Assembly: GCA_964036155.1 (NCBI GenBank)
Contig: OZ038422.1
Span: 78,701,201 to 78,765,200, forward strand
Direction of reading: 5' to 3'
Length of the DNA stretch: 64,000 nucleotides
DNA from: Diploscapter coronatus
Taxonomy: Eukaryota; Nematoda; Chromadorea; Rhabditida; Rhabditidae
Below are positions 24,801 to 38,202 of this stretch, in pieces (within the stretch, counting starts at the first letter, position 1; the number at the start of each line of letters is the position of its first letter). The notes under the pieces were generated by a model. It saw only the letters and a program-made list of their open reading frames with translations, did no database searches and was not told the origin of the DNA. Position numbers and translations under genes: made by a program.

Positions 24801-27800
24801 AAACCTTAGTTATCTAGAAAGAAAACTGATAGGAAATAGTGTTTTCTCCCGTTATCAAGTTTTGGTAAATCTCTACCTTCCGAATTTGGAAAAAAACTCA
24901 TCTCCTTAAGAAGCCTAAAAATGAATAGATTTTGAAAGAAAAAAATCTCAGGCCGTGGGATATCGACTCTGACGATGCGGACTTCATCGAGCCCTATCAA
25001 CACAAACTCAAACCCAAGGAGAAGCCGATCGAGTCCAAATCGATGACTGGTGAAGTGGAAAAGGCGGAGCGAGACGAGGCTTCTGATTCGAAGGCGAAGG
25101 AAGTTGCCAAACAACGCAAATCGGACCTCAATACGCGCAGGTACTTGAAAATTTTCGACATTTGAAAGGAAATAACTTTTGAAACTACAGTAAGGCAAAG
25201 TTGGTTTCTATTCGGCACTAATATCGATTTTTTTTTTACATTCTCTTCCCTTCGAAAAAATGTAGTTTTTCGATCGACTATTGGGAGTTTCGACTTTTAG
25301 CAATTGGAGCAGATTCGCCATCCGTACTGAATTTAGGAGGGGGTTTATGACGCATTCGATTTCAGCAAGAGAAAATCGCGGGTTATCGATTCCGACTACG
25401 AGCCAGTGGACGAGAATTTGGTGACTCGGAAGGAAAAAGACAATGTGCCCGCCGACCAACAGCAAAAATCTTTCCAGGTAGACAGTTTGTATGAGTTTTT
25501 AGAAAAAAATTCGCATATGTTTCAAAATCGATATAAAAAGAATTGAAAACATTCACAACGTTCGCAATAATATTTGATTTTGGTCATGCAACATATTCTT
25601 TAAAAAAAAAAACTTTCAGGAGAAAATGGGCACGTTCATAAGTTCGACGCCAAGTGGAAGGACATCACTGGCTGAACGTAACGGGCCGAGTCAGCCAAAG
25701 GAATCGGCTGGAAACGAGGAGGACAGTGAGGGCTCTGGTAGGTTAAAATTTAGATTTTGTCATTTTCTTTCTATCAATTTCTGGTGATTTGTTTCAGATT
25801 TGGTCATTTCTTTAAACATATTTATGAAAGTAGAGAATTTCCTTAATTTCTTATTTCAGAATATGAAGAAGAAGAAGACGAGAACGGTCCGACGACCCTG
25901 CCACCGAACTTCGACCAGCTGCCGAAAGATGAGCAGCGACGCATCAAAAGACGCATCAACCACAGGCAACGGAAGGAGCAGAAGTTGAATAAAAGTGGGC
26001 TTTTCGAATTTTTAATTCTGCGAACAAGATTTTGAAAACTTATTTCATTTTGACCAAATAGATATGACAATCTTATTCCTTTCAGATACTTATCTTTTAG
26101 CTTTTCAATGAAACTTATTTGATAATTTGCTTTTCAATTTCCAGAGGCCGAGGCGTGGGAAGTGCGTACTCTGAGGGAAGTCGAGGGTCGATTCCGGGGT
26201 AAAACCAACGACATTTACGACCTCTTGACGCACTACATGTGGATCAAGTAGGAATTTTCGAAATCATAATTCTAATGTTTTTTTTTCAATTTCACTGCTT
26301 TTTGGAAATGTGTTTCACTCTTGAATTCAAATGATATTGGCAAAGAAAGCGAGCGAAAGCATTTTACGAAAACCCATTTCGGCAATTATTTGAAGAATCT
26401 GTGATCGCACTTAGTTCTAATGGGGATGAATGGATTATAATGCCATTTCGGATTCAATAATGATGAATTTCTAAATTTCAGCACGACGATCCACAACCTG
26501 TCGGAGAACCCGTTCTGCGCCAACATGTCGTCCATCAAGAAGCAGGCCGACCTCATCCTAATCTACTTGCACAAGAACGTCAAGGTCGACCTGAGGAAGT
26601 GCGTACAGGAACTATGTAAGCTGAAATTTTATCTCTTCAACTTCGATACGATTCAAGATGAGTTTCAAAGTTGTCTAGGAAATTTCTTTACACAGTAATG
26701 TAAGTAGAAAAATCAATTTTCTAATCTTCGACAAAAATCCCTAATTTCAGTGACCGCTTCTGAGAGCGTCGTCAAAACGGTCGGGCCGAACATCCCTCTG
26801 CCGATCGGACCTCCTCCAGCCGTCAAAGAACTCACCCACTATCCGGAACTGTTCGATCTCAACGATTTTCCCTGGCTGCAGGTAAGCGAATCTGAAAAAC
26901 CCTGCAAAAACACTAAATTTCAGAAATGTTTGATTAATTATTTCCCTTTGAAAGATCACGAATTGATACGTTTCAGGATGAAGATGATGAGGAGAATAAA
27001 AAGGCTCGATCGGAATCGCCGAAAACAGCCGCTCCGCTTCCTGCGCCCTCTGCCTCCTTGTCGACAGCTCAAACTTCAACCGTTCAGGTACTTTTATTTG
27101 ATAAAATTGAATTTTTTACTTTTCATTTTCAGCCTTCTCAGTCGTCATCGAGTGGTACTTCGATTCAGTCCGATGCAAGTGCCACACCAGCAGTCCAATT
27201 GACGTCACAACCACCTGCTGCAATCGACCTCAGCCTCGCCTACACTCTGCCTCTGGCTGGACTGACTGGGCAAATTCAAGCCAACTCGACGATTCCAGGA
27301 GCGCCCAATCCATTCACGGTGCCGATTCAGCTCACACAGCAACAGGTAGCAAGTTATTCTTTATCTTGATTTATTTTACTGAAATTGAAAAATGCTTGTA
27401 TTTCATAAACCTATTGAAATTCAAAGATGTTTCAAAAATGATTTGAAAGGGAAGAAAATAATGTGTTTTCGATAAGCTAGCCTACTGGCAGGATTGGACA
27501 AAATGCCTAATTTTTGAAGATTCGAAGTCCTAATGTAAGAATTCTTTTCTTCGAAATTGAAACTGAATGACTTCGTCTCCGGAAAGAAACACGAATTTTC
27601 GAACCTCACGTAATCAAAAGCGAAGTTTCACGGAGCTCTGTTTTCCTTAATTCCTTAATAACGTGCCTCAAAATGCAATCTATATTTATTTGAGTTGCTG
27701 CAACTCTCGTCGCTGCAGCTCTACCCGCAAATGACGCAAGTCGGCGGCGTCAACTACGCCTATCTGCCACAGCTCATGCAGTACATGCAGAATCCAGTGC

Positions 27801-28916
27801 TACAGGTTTGGATTTCCCCTCAATTTATTGATTTTTTATTCGAAAATGGGTTAGACTATGTCTTGGAGAACGTAAAATTTGAATTGAACGTTGTCTTGTC
27901 CGTTCGAATCAGGCATATATTAAAAATTTCTTGAAAAGAAAATGAACCTTTTCCACGATTTGACACTTGTGAAGTCTTTTTTCAGTTCGCCCTGCCGACT
28001 TCGGCTGCGACAGCATCGACGTCAACCACGTCAGCCGGCATTACACCAATTGTCACGCCAACCATTCAACCTAGCATTCCCCCGATCACGCCAGCTGTGC
28101 CAACACCCATCGCTCCTTCACCCATCAGCGCTCCGACGCCTATTCGGCCTGAACCTCGACAGCCCACGACAAGCAGCAAGACGCAGGCAGAGCAAGTAAA
28201 GCCGAAAGCGCTCAAGAAGAAAAAGAAGGTGAGGATAGATTCATGATTTGATAGAACGAACAATTTCTCCGAAGTTTTGTTCTCTTGAGCTTTTTTTTTT
28301 GAAAATTCGATTCGATCGTAAAGGTTGGAATATTTATCACCTCATTCGAAAGTAATTCGATGTTCCGCAATTTTCTCAACTTAAAGGAATAATATGTGAA
28401 AGCGAAATAGCGTTCCCCAACTTTCTTTCAATAATAACCCTATTTCTTCAATTCGCGTAGAGGTTGTGGGATATCTGAACTACTCATTCAAATAAATCAC
28501 TGGAAATCTGGATTTTTATTTCACGATGAAAAATTTCAGGACGTCGAAAAATCAGTGCTGAACATCCTGCAATCGGTCTCGTCTCAGATCGAGGAGGAAG
28601 TCGGGAAGCAACAGGAGAAGTCGAGAACGCCCGAGAGACGAGCCACAGGTGGCGAAGCTGCACAGAAGAAGAGGAAATCTACGACTGGTAATAATTGATT
28701 TTAGAAGAAAAGGAGTGGCGAAATGGTTCAGTGATGAAAACGTCTGCAATGCAGAATTATGTTGATGAATGATTTCTTAACTGAGAACAAAGATCAAATT
28801 TAGAATTCATGTGAAATCAACTTTTTTGCAAAAAATCTTTGATTTCAGGTGATGGAAAAGTGAAGAAGCGTGCCAGAAAGGAGAAGATCGAGTCTGAAAG
28901 CGACAGCGACGAATAA
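21878..28916 (+). CDS. AT-hook nuclear protein, unnamed (about 1017 aa)
   Basis: Twenty-four exons join in phase from ATG 21878 to TAA 28914-28916; the last is 28849-28916. N-terminal ~180 residues: FQFVYDGVGDTWEMTI, FSFSGYISAPDAYY, FWELEIKRAMAYASKWTKML, probably a folded domain. The middle is charged and low complexity, with an AT-hook RRRRGRPRK (exon 24625-24777), acidic and Lys-rich tracts and EYEEEEDENG. Residues from WEVRTLREVEGRFRGKTNDI through FCANMSSIKKQADLILIYLH to VKVDLRKCVQEL form a second folded segment. Then come Thr/Pro/Gln/Ala-rich sequence and a basic, then acidic tail (KKRARKEKIESESDSDE). The AT-hook and composition suggest a chromatin-associated nuclear protein; this is inference. 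I do not recognise the family. The intron after 23163 uses a GC donor (G|GCAAGT). That choice keeps frame, whereas the nearby GT gives a stop. Confidence 0.85.
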
Positions 28917-29220
28917 TCGGGTCTGGTTGAGTTTTGATCGTACCTGGAATTTAAGAAAAAAATGTAGATTGAATTGTACGACAAATGGATATCGATCAGA
29001 AATCTTTCAAATGAGCCATCACAAACTTTATATTTTATTCACTTGTTTTCAACGTTGGTGTATCTTCATTATGCCACATTTTCTGATGATACTCTTGATT
29101 TATTTTCTGAAATTTGCCTATGTATAATTTGATGAAGTTTTCCTTTAATTTTGTCGTCATTTACTTGTAAAATTCCTATTCTGTCGAAGTTGATTTTCTT
29201 TTTCTATGTTTTTTAAACTG

Positions 29221-29226
29221 AATAAA
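29221..29226 (+). terminator. Poly(A) signal of the AT-hook gene
   Basis: AATAAA about 305 bp after the stop codon at 28916. Confidence 0.4.
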
Positions 29227-29798
29227 TATTGATGGTATTTTCTCGACTACTACTTTTCTCTAGAAGAGTTTTCGTCTAACGAAATATTTTCGTAAGTCCC
29301 GTCGGATTATTCCGATACAGAATTTAATTCTCTACAAAATAACCCCATTTTTAGCCTGGGGTCTGATATTTATACGGATGAAATTCGCAAAAAAAATTAC
29401 GACATGATATGACCATTTTTTCGAATATGCAAATTCCCGTCCCCCTTCCAAATTTTGGGCCATCGAAAATAGACGAGCGAATATAACCACTTCGTACAAC
29501 GACACTGCAGTTATAAGTTAGTTCAATAGTTTTTTGCAAATATAAAATTCACATATTATTCCGAAGGAATATTGACGTCAGTAAAAAGATAACATTTTGA
29601 TTATGTTATTTACAAACTGACGATTCCGGTCAATTTTTAATTTCGATATCAATTCTGAAGATTGATCGGTAATTTTCAAAAATGCAATTGAAGTTTTTCG
29701 CATTGATCGAGAATTTGAAAGATGGCGAAAAAATCTTTTCTTTTTTTAAAAATATTTTTATACTAAAAGTTGCTTTCTTGAAAGGTTTGAAATTTTAG

Positions 29799-30425
29799 AA
29801 ATTAATCTCACAGTTATTAAATTCATTTTACACCCCTCGACCTGGAAGGAAATGCTTCCTGTCATCGATGAATTACTTGCTAAATTCTATGGGCAGCGAA
29901 ACTCACGCCTTTACAAATCAAGGTTATTTTCTGTCATGATGTAATACAACTAATCGTTACAAATTGGTATGAATTTCAGTTAATCACACACATTATGGAT
30001 TCGCAATCAACACAGAATACACTTACTTCGATAACTCAGGCAGTTTGATAGAAATGGTCATTCGGCATGACACGAACATGACGAGAATGTAAATCAATAC
30101 GAATTATTGAAATTTAGAGCTAGTTAAAATGCATCCAGGATTAATCAGACTTCGCAAAAAGAGAGTAATGCGTTATTCTCTGAAGGGGACTCTTTGGTCA
30201 TTTCCTACAAGGAAAGCAACACGAAGAAGTCCGGATTTTACGTGACAATTCGGTTCACAGAAGAGGCAAATTCACAATCAACACGTGAGATTTGTTTTTC
30301 AAGGTTTTACGACTTTAGTTATTTTTTCAGTAAATCCTCTAGAGTTTTCCACACAATTTGCTCAGAGTTTTGACATTCTATCGATATTCACTCAGCTACT
30401 CTTAGCTCTAGTTTTATTGGCATAA
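29799..30425 (+). CDS. Small CUB-like, probably GPI-anchored protein (5' end not found)
   Basis: Exons 29799-29922, 29980-30088, 30139-30284 and 30331-30425 join in phase. The protein ends with FAQSFDILSIFTQLLLALVL, a hydrophobic tail like a GPI-attachment signal. The segment HYGFAINTEYTYFDNSGSLI .. EGDSLVISYKESNTKKSGFY resembles the second half of a CUB domain, common in secreted nematode proteins. The first exon found starts at an acceptor in phase 0, so at least one upstream exon with the signal peptide is missing; I could not identify it in 28917-29798. The family call is moderate. Confidence 0.5.
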
Positions 30426-31443
30426 TTCAGTGGAGAAATCTCAATAACTAATCATTTGATCAAAATTGTCAGCTTGAACTTACATAAAGTCTCATCATCA
30501 TGAACTGAAATACCTATTAATATTGAAGAAGATCAATGTTATGCATAAAATCGATCAAATTATGATTCACAATTGCAAATGGTTTTAAATCAACGCATCA
30601 TATAGGATTTTCATATTTATTATTATCAACCAATGAACAATGTATTACAAATTGTCAAGCTAATATAAGAAATACACATTGACGGAAAAACTAACAAACC
30701 CTAATGATTAATGTTAGAAATATCAAATTATAAATAGTTCAAAAATCTTTGAACCAGTAATTACGCATAAAAATAACAGATGAGCAACATTAAAGAAAAC
30801 GAATGACCTGTATTTGTTTTATTCTGAATAATATTATGCAATGCATTGCGATTACATACTAAAGAAATCTGATGAAATGTGTCAAAATGATGTCATGGCA
30901 ATGAGATCGCATGCATTTCAATTATGAGGTTCATACCTTCAATTATCGATTCCCCATTCCTCATCTTTCCTATCCGAATATATTTGCAAACAGTCCTGCG
31001 TTTTCAGATACGTCTTTGAAGTCATGCCCAGGAATATCGAATTTCGCATTCGGACCTAAGTTATATAATGAAGCATCATTTTCGCTATAAACTAGCGTTA
31101 GTCCTACAATCAAGTTCTCTTAAAATCGAAGCTACACTATGAGGGATGTTAACCTCTCGAATTGTCAAATATATTCTACCCATTCCCTAACCTAAATCAT
31201 CTTGGGAAGAGTTTTATCATAATATATTTTATTTTTTTAGCTCATATTTACTTATTTTCTATGCTTTATGGTCATTGAATGGTAAGTTATGACGATTTGA
31301 AAAATTCAAATTTTTCGGCAGTTAGGGAATATAAAATATCGAAACCCATGAACTTCGGTTTTAGATTTTACGGTATGTAAACAGACATGTAAATAGTTTT
31401 TGAATCATGATAAACTATGATTTCAAGACCATATTAAATTGAA

Positions 31444-34400
31444 TTAGAATTTACCCGACTCTGCTGGGCACATTTGGGAAAGTTGAAACATATCGTAACT
31501 GGATTGACAACTTGATCGACAGTTTTCTAAAATACCAATTTGGAGTATTCAGATGTTTTTTTTTATTATTATCTATCAATATTACCGATCATCCACAATC
31601 GTCTTGGACACTCTCCCTGTAATTTATATCATATTTAATTTTATTAAAGAAAATTCTAGCTATATTTAACTCTCTCTGATGTAAAAAGTTCTAATGAAGC
31701 TTTTATTCCTTGACATTTATGTTATTCACTTAAAGTCAAATGTTTTATGTAAGATTCACTACCTTCCGAGCGAAACTAGGGCAAGCAGTGTGATAATTGG
31801 CTACACCATTATAATTGATTGCACCGTCATAGTAATAATTATCAGGATGGCAAACATCACATGAAACCTACAATGACTGTTATCTTCTTTCTTTTTAATA
31901 TCAAATAGATAAAATTAGTCTTATTTTATTATTAAATCATACTTTGCAGTAGCACGACATCCATACAGTGTTCCTTTGGCATTCGCCGTTCCGACTCCTA
32001 AAATAAATTCATTAATAATCTTCAATTATTGTTCTGCTAAACGAGAAATGTGGTATGATTGCAATCTTGGATAAAGCTCGAATACGTACAGTAACAGAGT
32101 AGCCGTCGAAATTATAACGAATGAAAACTGTATCTTAATTCAACAAGGAATATGGAAATATACTATTTCAGTCAACGTACACTTTCGTTTACGCTTTATT
32201 GCAGATCTTCATTTGCACCTAGCTTCTCTAATTGAAACTACACATTGTAATGATTCGACGTTTAATTGAAATACTACACACTCACCAGTATTGACAACAA
32301 GGATGCTCGTTGTAGCACTTGTCCCTAAGCGTGTCGTGGCATCTGAACGGTTCCCTAGTTGTTGCACTGAATCCTGAATCAGATTATCGTGATTCAAAAT
32401 GTTTGAATTTTCGATTTCCTACCTTCAGCACTACACTCTTGTGCTCTAGTCTTCTCGCATCTGTTGCAGCTCTTTCGGCAATTTTCATCCATCCAGTATT
32501 TGTACTGTTCACAGTACCCTTGCTCTTTCGAGCTCTTGCAACGAGAAAATCTATCAGTGCAATCTGTAAATGTTTTCTTATTTCGAGATTTTTTTTTTTC
32601 AAATTTGAAAATTACCATCAACCAGGTTATAATTAGGCTTGCATATTCCACACGAGGCTTCACAATATAGATTCATATAAGCTTTGTTATATTTACATTC
32701 GCCTCTTGCAGCCTAAAATACATTCCATGTGCTTCAATGTATCCTCCCATATATTGTATGAGCACTTGGAAATAATAAGCCTTCAAACCCTCAAGCCATG
32801 TGAAATAGTATGGAGAAAAGAAACTCTACCGTCCAATGCCCTCCCCTAACCATACACTATTTCGCAATAGCTTAAGAGCTTGAGGGCTTGTGGGTTTCAA
32901 ATAGCCTATTGTATGATGAATTTTTAAATCCGCTTGACTATTTTTAATCTCAATACATACCCAAAAGGCACAGCATTTATTGTCGTTCCAACATGTTTCC
33001 TAAAATTATTCTTCTACATGGATTATTTTAATGGGTTGGAAAGTACCTGCTTCGTTGTCCTTGGGCGATTTGGATCCTAATTTGTTATCACTGATCAGGT
33101 GAAATGCTGCAGATACTAAATAACTTACATTTTCCACACATATTCCATCAATGCACTCGCCGAGATAGCAAACGTCCTCATTATGTTCGTATCCACCGCA
33201 GGGCTTGCCCTTCTTTATTTTCGAAGCGCATCGAGGTCCCTTTTTGCCCTTCGTCAAATCACAGAACAAAAATCTAAATAGGTTGAGAATAATTTTGATT
33301 TGTGAAGGAGCGAATTTTCTAACTTTGATTTGCAGTCGATGCCTGAAACTGGATCGCAGGTCGGTCGTGGCTCGTATGTATACATATTCTTGGTATAATG
33401 CACAGACAGACCATCTCTATTGATCATTGGAATGAAGGGGTACATTTGTACCTCTGCAAAGTGCTGAGGCGCTGAACAGGCCTCGCTATCGGTAATCCAT
33501 GCAGTTCCCCATTGGCTGGGGTCCTAAAATTATTACGATTCGAAAATGTTGCTCTTCATGCTAAATTATGTGTAGAGTTCCCAAACTCCACTCCTTTAAA
33601 GAAATATTTTTGGTAGTAACGTGGTAGTTTGAAATTAATAATTTGGGAATAAACAACCCTTTGAACTTAATGTCGTGAAAAGCCTAGTCTAGATTGACGA
33701 TAAATCTGATAAAATGGTTATGTGCCAAAAATCAGGCAGTAATTTTTGCGTTCGTCAGTGTCCACGCGGTTTGAAATTTTAATTCTATGTTTTATTTGCA
33801 AAAAAATATTATTTACTGTCCTACTAATATTCCTGTACAAAAATTCTACCCAATACATCAATTTGGTATAACGGCTTGGGTCCTAATTATGTTATGCGCA
33901 CTAATTAATTTAAAAGTTCGCTATTTCACTTATATTTATAATGCCGGTAAAAATTGGAAACGATTGTGCTTATAAATTCAGCCTAGTTAGTACAATTACC
34001 ATAATAAAATTTGATTGAAATTTAGTAGAAATTTACAATCAGTGGGGAGAATATATACTCATAATTTCGTTCAAATTGATTCGTGGTACTACGGTAACTA
34101 GGCATACCACAGTGCATTCAAGAACATTGCTTCAAACTTTTCATCGCTGCTGTACACAATTTATTAATTTCGATAGATACTTTATGCTATCAGGAAAATC
34201 GTGATAAAAATTACCTGTTTATTTTTCCTCCATTCTTCCCACAGAAAATCGACAAATGCATGGTGCATGTAGAATATTGGATCATTGCTGGCAGTTGCGA
34301 ATTCATTCATATCTCCTGAAAGATTACTTTGGTGATTTTATATTTATTGATAATATAATTTCCTAATTAGTAAACGTTAGATTAAGATTGTTTTCTTTAT

Positions 34401-37353
34401 TTCTCACATTTGGTTTGAATTTGATTTTTTTTTTCGAATTAAGGACATATTGATAAATTTAGGATAATAACGAATATAGTGAGCATTTTTTCAGACGAAG
34501 GAAACTTTAGGGGGTAGGTCGCACGAACGAAATCTTAGGTATGGTGGCACTTCGTAAAGTAGAGAATTGCTGACAGTACCTAATTAGAGATATAATTTTG
34601 TTGAGAAAACTATGCAGGGGTAGGTCGCAAGAGGTTTCTGATGATTGCCTTTCCTAGATCTGGATAAGAAAAAGCAGAAATTAATTAGCAAGAAGTTATT
34701 CGAAAAAAATATTCGATAAATAAGCCAAGCTTTAATAAATTTAATGAGTACTATTTTGAAAATAATTTTGCATTAAAGTAAATTCTCCACCTCCCACAAA
34801 TACATGCCCTCTTCCATGTGCATTTTCTGGATCCATTCCTTGAACCTTTATAATTTGATCACTGTATTCGCACCTCTTTTCGTCTTTCTAAATTGATTTT
34901 TAATCTTTTTCTACAAATATTATTAGCAAATTTAGTCTAAAAATGCGTTTCCGAAATTCTGAATTATGTTCTAGAATGCTCGAAATTCAACAATTTTAGC
35001 TCCCTAGGTTTCATGTACAATCTTGTTTCAGATTAAATTTGATTTCTGAGCACGTCTGTTCTCCGCATAACAATATTTACCTAATATGCACTTACAAATA
35101 TAGGAAAGGTGATAATTTGGTCGACATTTTCTGCATTTAATAGATAGTCCACATTTTCCTGAGTCATCGGTCGAGGTTCAATCATTTCTTTCGTAACTGG
35201 ATCTTCAATAGGCTCACCAACCCATCTAAATTATTATTTTTAAAGTAAATATTCTGAAAAGGAAAGGTATATAAACAGGGGTGTAAATTTTAGACACGCA
35301 TGAGATAGTGGATTTTCGAGAGAGAAAAAAAAAACATGTTCTCTCATACTCTCTCAAAGATATATACTATTTCATTATGCGTGTCTAAACATTTACACCC
35401 CTGTATATAAATTCTCCTATTATATTCATAAAGGATACTGATATACCTTGTTAAACGAGAATTTCCATGCGCAGTTGCAAAATCTTTGAAAGGTCCATTA
35501 ATCACCCAGCTACCGTTCTCGTTGTCTCTTTTACCAGAAGTATCTCCCATTAGATATTCGGAGAACAAAATTGAATCTCTAGGATGATCAAGAGCGTCAT
35601 CAAGCGTCCTGAATTACCAACGTTTATATTTTCAGAAAATTAATCTATGCAATAAAACGTGTATGATAGTGTTAAATGCAAGTCTTTAGATTAATATTCT
35701 CTTGAAGATTATTGTTTGAAAGAAGTTATATTCAATGTATAAGTAATCTTCACATATGTTTTAAACTTTATCCTAAGTCTCACCAATCAATATATGGTAT
35801 TCCAATGGAGATGTCAAGTTTTCGCAGTGCCAATTCAATTCTTTTGAGATATTCTCTATGCCATCTAAACAATACTTTTTATTTATTAAATTAATTTAAT
35901 GAACTATAAAATAATTACGGCAGAAATGCAGGGCCCTAAAATAATGTTTTTTTTTTGCAATAAACAATTTACATAAACTATTACATGAATAACAGTCAAA
36001 AACTTACACTATGTGCACCGCCACTACTATCCGCATGCCCGTGGTCTCTCACGTGTTGATGGAACTCGCCACTCTAATATATACACATAAAATGTAGCTA
36101 TTAGCAATGGTATATGTATTTGTACTTGTTCTATCAATTTTTTATCATAACTTGTCTCCATCTTTTCCATAGAGAGAAGATGAGTATACAATTTATAATG
36201 TACTCTCATTGGTAAATTTAAGTGGAGTGCTCTTCAATCGAAAAGTAGCATAAAGAATAAAATAAAAATCCATTATGGTGATTTAAGAAAATTTAATAGT
36301 ATTGGATGAAACAAAGTAGTCTATTAATCATATTTATTACCTCATGTAGTGACCAAAGTGCGTTGAATAACGTTTTTCTTTCATTCGCTGTTAGTGTGCG
36401 AAGTTCCTTCCTAAAATCACAAATTAACTATTCTCATAAACCTTCTGCCCAGGTAAGCAGAATCCTGTTGACCGTTTTTAGAAATAATTTTTATGGGAAA
36501 TATTATTCAAGAAAAAATTGTAAAATTATACTGAAACACCCTGTACGTTCACAAATTGTCTCAGAAAAAAAACAAAACTTACCTAACAGCCTGTCTCAAC
36601 GGTCCCTTTCTGGTTATGCATACCCCACTTTCCATTCGAGCATTATGCGATTCCTCCAAAAACTCGCACACGCATGTCAAATTATAGCAATATTCGATTC
36701 CAGTCGGAATCCCTGCCCACCCACCAGCAGCTATGCAAAAAATGATGATGATGATGATTATTATTATTATTATTATTATTATTATTGAATACTCTTCAGC
36801 GAACTATTTGGATTTTTGTGATTTCGCGACCATGTGAAATAGTATGTATGGTTAGGAGAGGATAAACAAAGGCAGGGAAAAGATCTCTCGCTTTGTACAC
36901 TATTTCGCCTGGGGTGGCAAAGTGGCGAAATCACGCAAAATCCAGATTTCTCTTCAACGAAAAAAACAATTAAGTTTAAAAATCATCAGAATTCTAATCG
37001 AAATGAAGTAAAATGCCCTGATTCTCGCTTGACTATAATTTAAAAATAGACTCGAAAGTTTTCAAAGATAATATAGAAACTGCTGATTATAAAGATATGG
37101 CATCCTTAGAGACGCTAGAAAACGAATTAGAATGTATGAATTAAACGTGCGTTTGATATGTAAAATAATGTTGAACAAAGCATGCATTACCTTTTGGAGG
37201 CATTCGGACTTTTGTATCCCATTCTTGAAGTTTGTAACAAAATATCCTTCCTTGTGGATCCTTTATATTATCGCATGAGCTTTCACTACGAGTGAGTTCA
37301 ATAACTGATAGTAATATAGAACATAGAACTAAACAATAATGAATCAGCTCCAT
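31444..37353 (-). CDS. Tyrosinase (type-3 copper oxidase) with ShKT repeats, copy 1
   Basis: Twenty exons read in phase from ATG 37353 to TAA 31444-31446, about 672 residues. The signal peptide is [20 protein letters not shown]. The copper-A region has AHS then [16 protein letters not shown]; copper-B has HGRGH, then [24 protein letters not shown] replaces the usual PYWDW. After a Cys-rich stretch ([12 protein letters not shown]..) follow four ShKT-like modules: [55 protein letters not shown] and [17 protein letters not shown]. Nematode tyrosinases are secreted and thought to act in cuticle or eggshell cross-linking and melanisation; the role here is inferred from family. Hairpin transposons sit in several introns. 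It is head-to-head with its duplicate at 43094-56374. Confidence 0.92.
32763..32908. repeat. GAAATAGT-core hairpin (in tyrosinase copy 1)
   Basis: Inverted arms with AAACCCTCAAGC on the left and GCTTGAGGGCTTGTGGGTTT on the right, and an inner GTGAAATAGTATGG / CATACACTATTTCGC. The same intron of copy 2 carries it at 54925-55075, so insertion predates the duplication. Confidence 0.75.
34485..34665. repeat. Rearranged copies of the GGGGTAGGTCGCA MITE
   Basis: Two blocks with GGGGTAGGTCGCA (around 34512 and 34618) and flanking AGACGAAGGAAA / TTTCTGATGATTGCC, related to 12112-12202. They appear to be one copy inserted into another. Mirrored at 53215-53370. Confidence 0.6.
35276..35403. mobile_element. 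128 bp hAT-like MITE (CAGGGGTGTAAA ends)
   Basis: Termini CAGGGGTGTAAATTTTAGAC and its near-perfect inverse ending TTTACACCCCTG. The octamer TATATAAA lies on both sides (35268-35275 and 35404-35411). The equivalent element in the other arm is 52427-52575 with the inverse octamer TTTATATA on both sides. CAG ends and an 8 bp duplication fit hAT. Confidence 0.9.
36741..36785. repeat. (ATG/ATT)n trinucleotide microsatellite
   Basis: Runs of ATG then ATT units, immediately upstream (minus-strand sense) of the acceptor of tyrosinase copy-1 exon 2. Confidence 0.9.
36807..36943. repeat. GAAATAGT-core hairpin (copy 1 only)
   Basis: Arms GGATTTTTGTGATTTCGC and GCGAAATCACGCAAAATCC with inner GTGAAATAGTATG / CACTATTTCGCC. 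There is no counterpart in the other arm, where this intron is filled by other transposons. Confidence 0.75.
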
Positions 37354-38202
37354 TACCTGAAATAATACTTGATTTTAAAAGATTTACTAAATTGTCCAGC
37401 AATAATAACAAGAACTAAGAAATGTATGAACAGTAAAAACTAACAATTGAGTCAGTTCTGACTGTTCAAAGAAGAAAATTCTAGTAAATTTCGGATCGTT
37501 ATTGATATCAGTTTCAATGATATTTATCAATAGATTGTAGGGAAACGTTATCGAACTCTCTCAATTTTCGTATATCACGAGTTTTTCTGTGTTTTATGAC
37601 GATATTCTTACGCCTGATAGGAACTTGGCGTTTTTGAGTGGTGGTGGAAAGACCGCAATAGTGTAGTCATTGAAAATGTCGAAATGACAAAAGACAATAT
37701 ATTATTTCAATTAGCACTGCATTACTCATGATTACGTGGATAAATTATCTTTGCACTTTCAGTAAAATCTATATTTAAAATACGACTTGATTAGAGAATA
37801 TTTTTTTTTTTTTTTTTTATAATATTGAGTTTTTTTATTATTCAAGCACAAGAAAAAGTATTCAATGAAAATACAATTTAGTTTTTCATATTAGCATTTG
37901 CATAGTTCAAATGATCTGTAGGTATTTTGAATGCTGATTAATTTTCATCGAACAGTACATTACGAATTTGCAAAAGCTGAAATTTGGTTGATTATTTATT
38001 TATGCTCAAAAATAATCATAAAAATAAGATCATGCAATTTGATCATAAGAACATCCATTTTGCATCAAGCATCATCGTTTCGATGCGATCTGAAAATATC
38101 TTAATTGAAATTGAGAATTTACATTTTGACGAGCAACATCACTGCAAGTTTATGTTCAATTGCAAAAAAATCAAAAAGTAAAATATAAAATCCTCATTGT
38201 GC

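Larger units (their letters stand above)
31240..38185 (-). repeat. Left arm of a large inverted duplication
   Basis: The reverse complement of this segment matches 42280-43256, 45390-45595 and 49748-56580 in order. It contains the complete minus-strand tyrosinase gene plus about 800 bp of upstream sequence. The outer breakpoints are near AAATAAGTAAATATGAGCT (31240 / 56580) and near the GAGCAA..GCAAGTTTA sequence (38175 / 42285). Confidence 0.9.
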
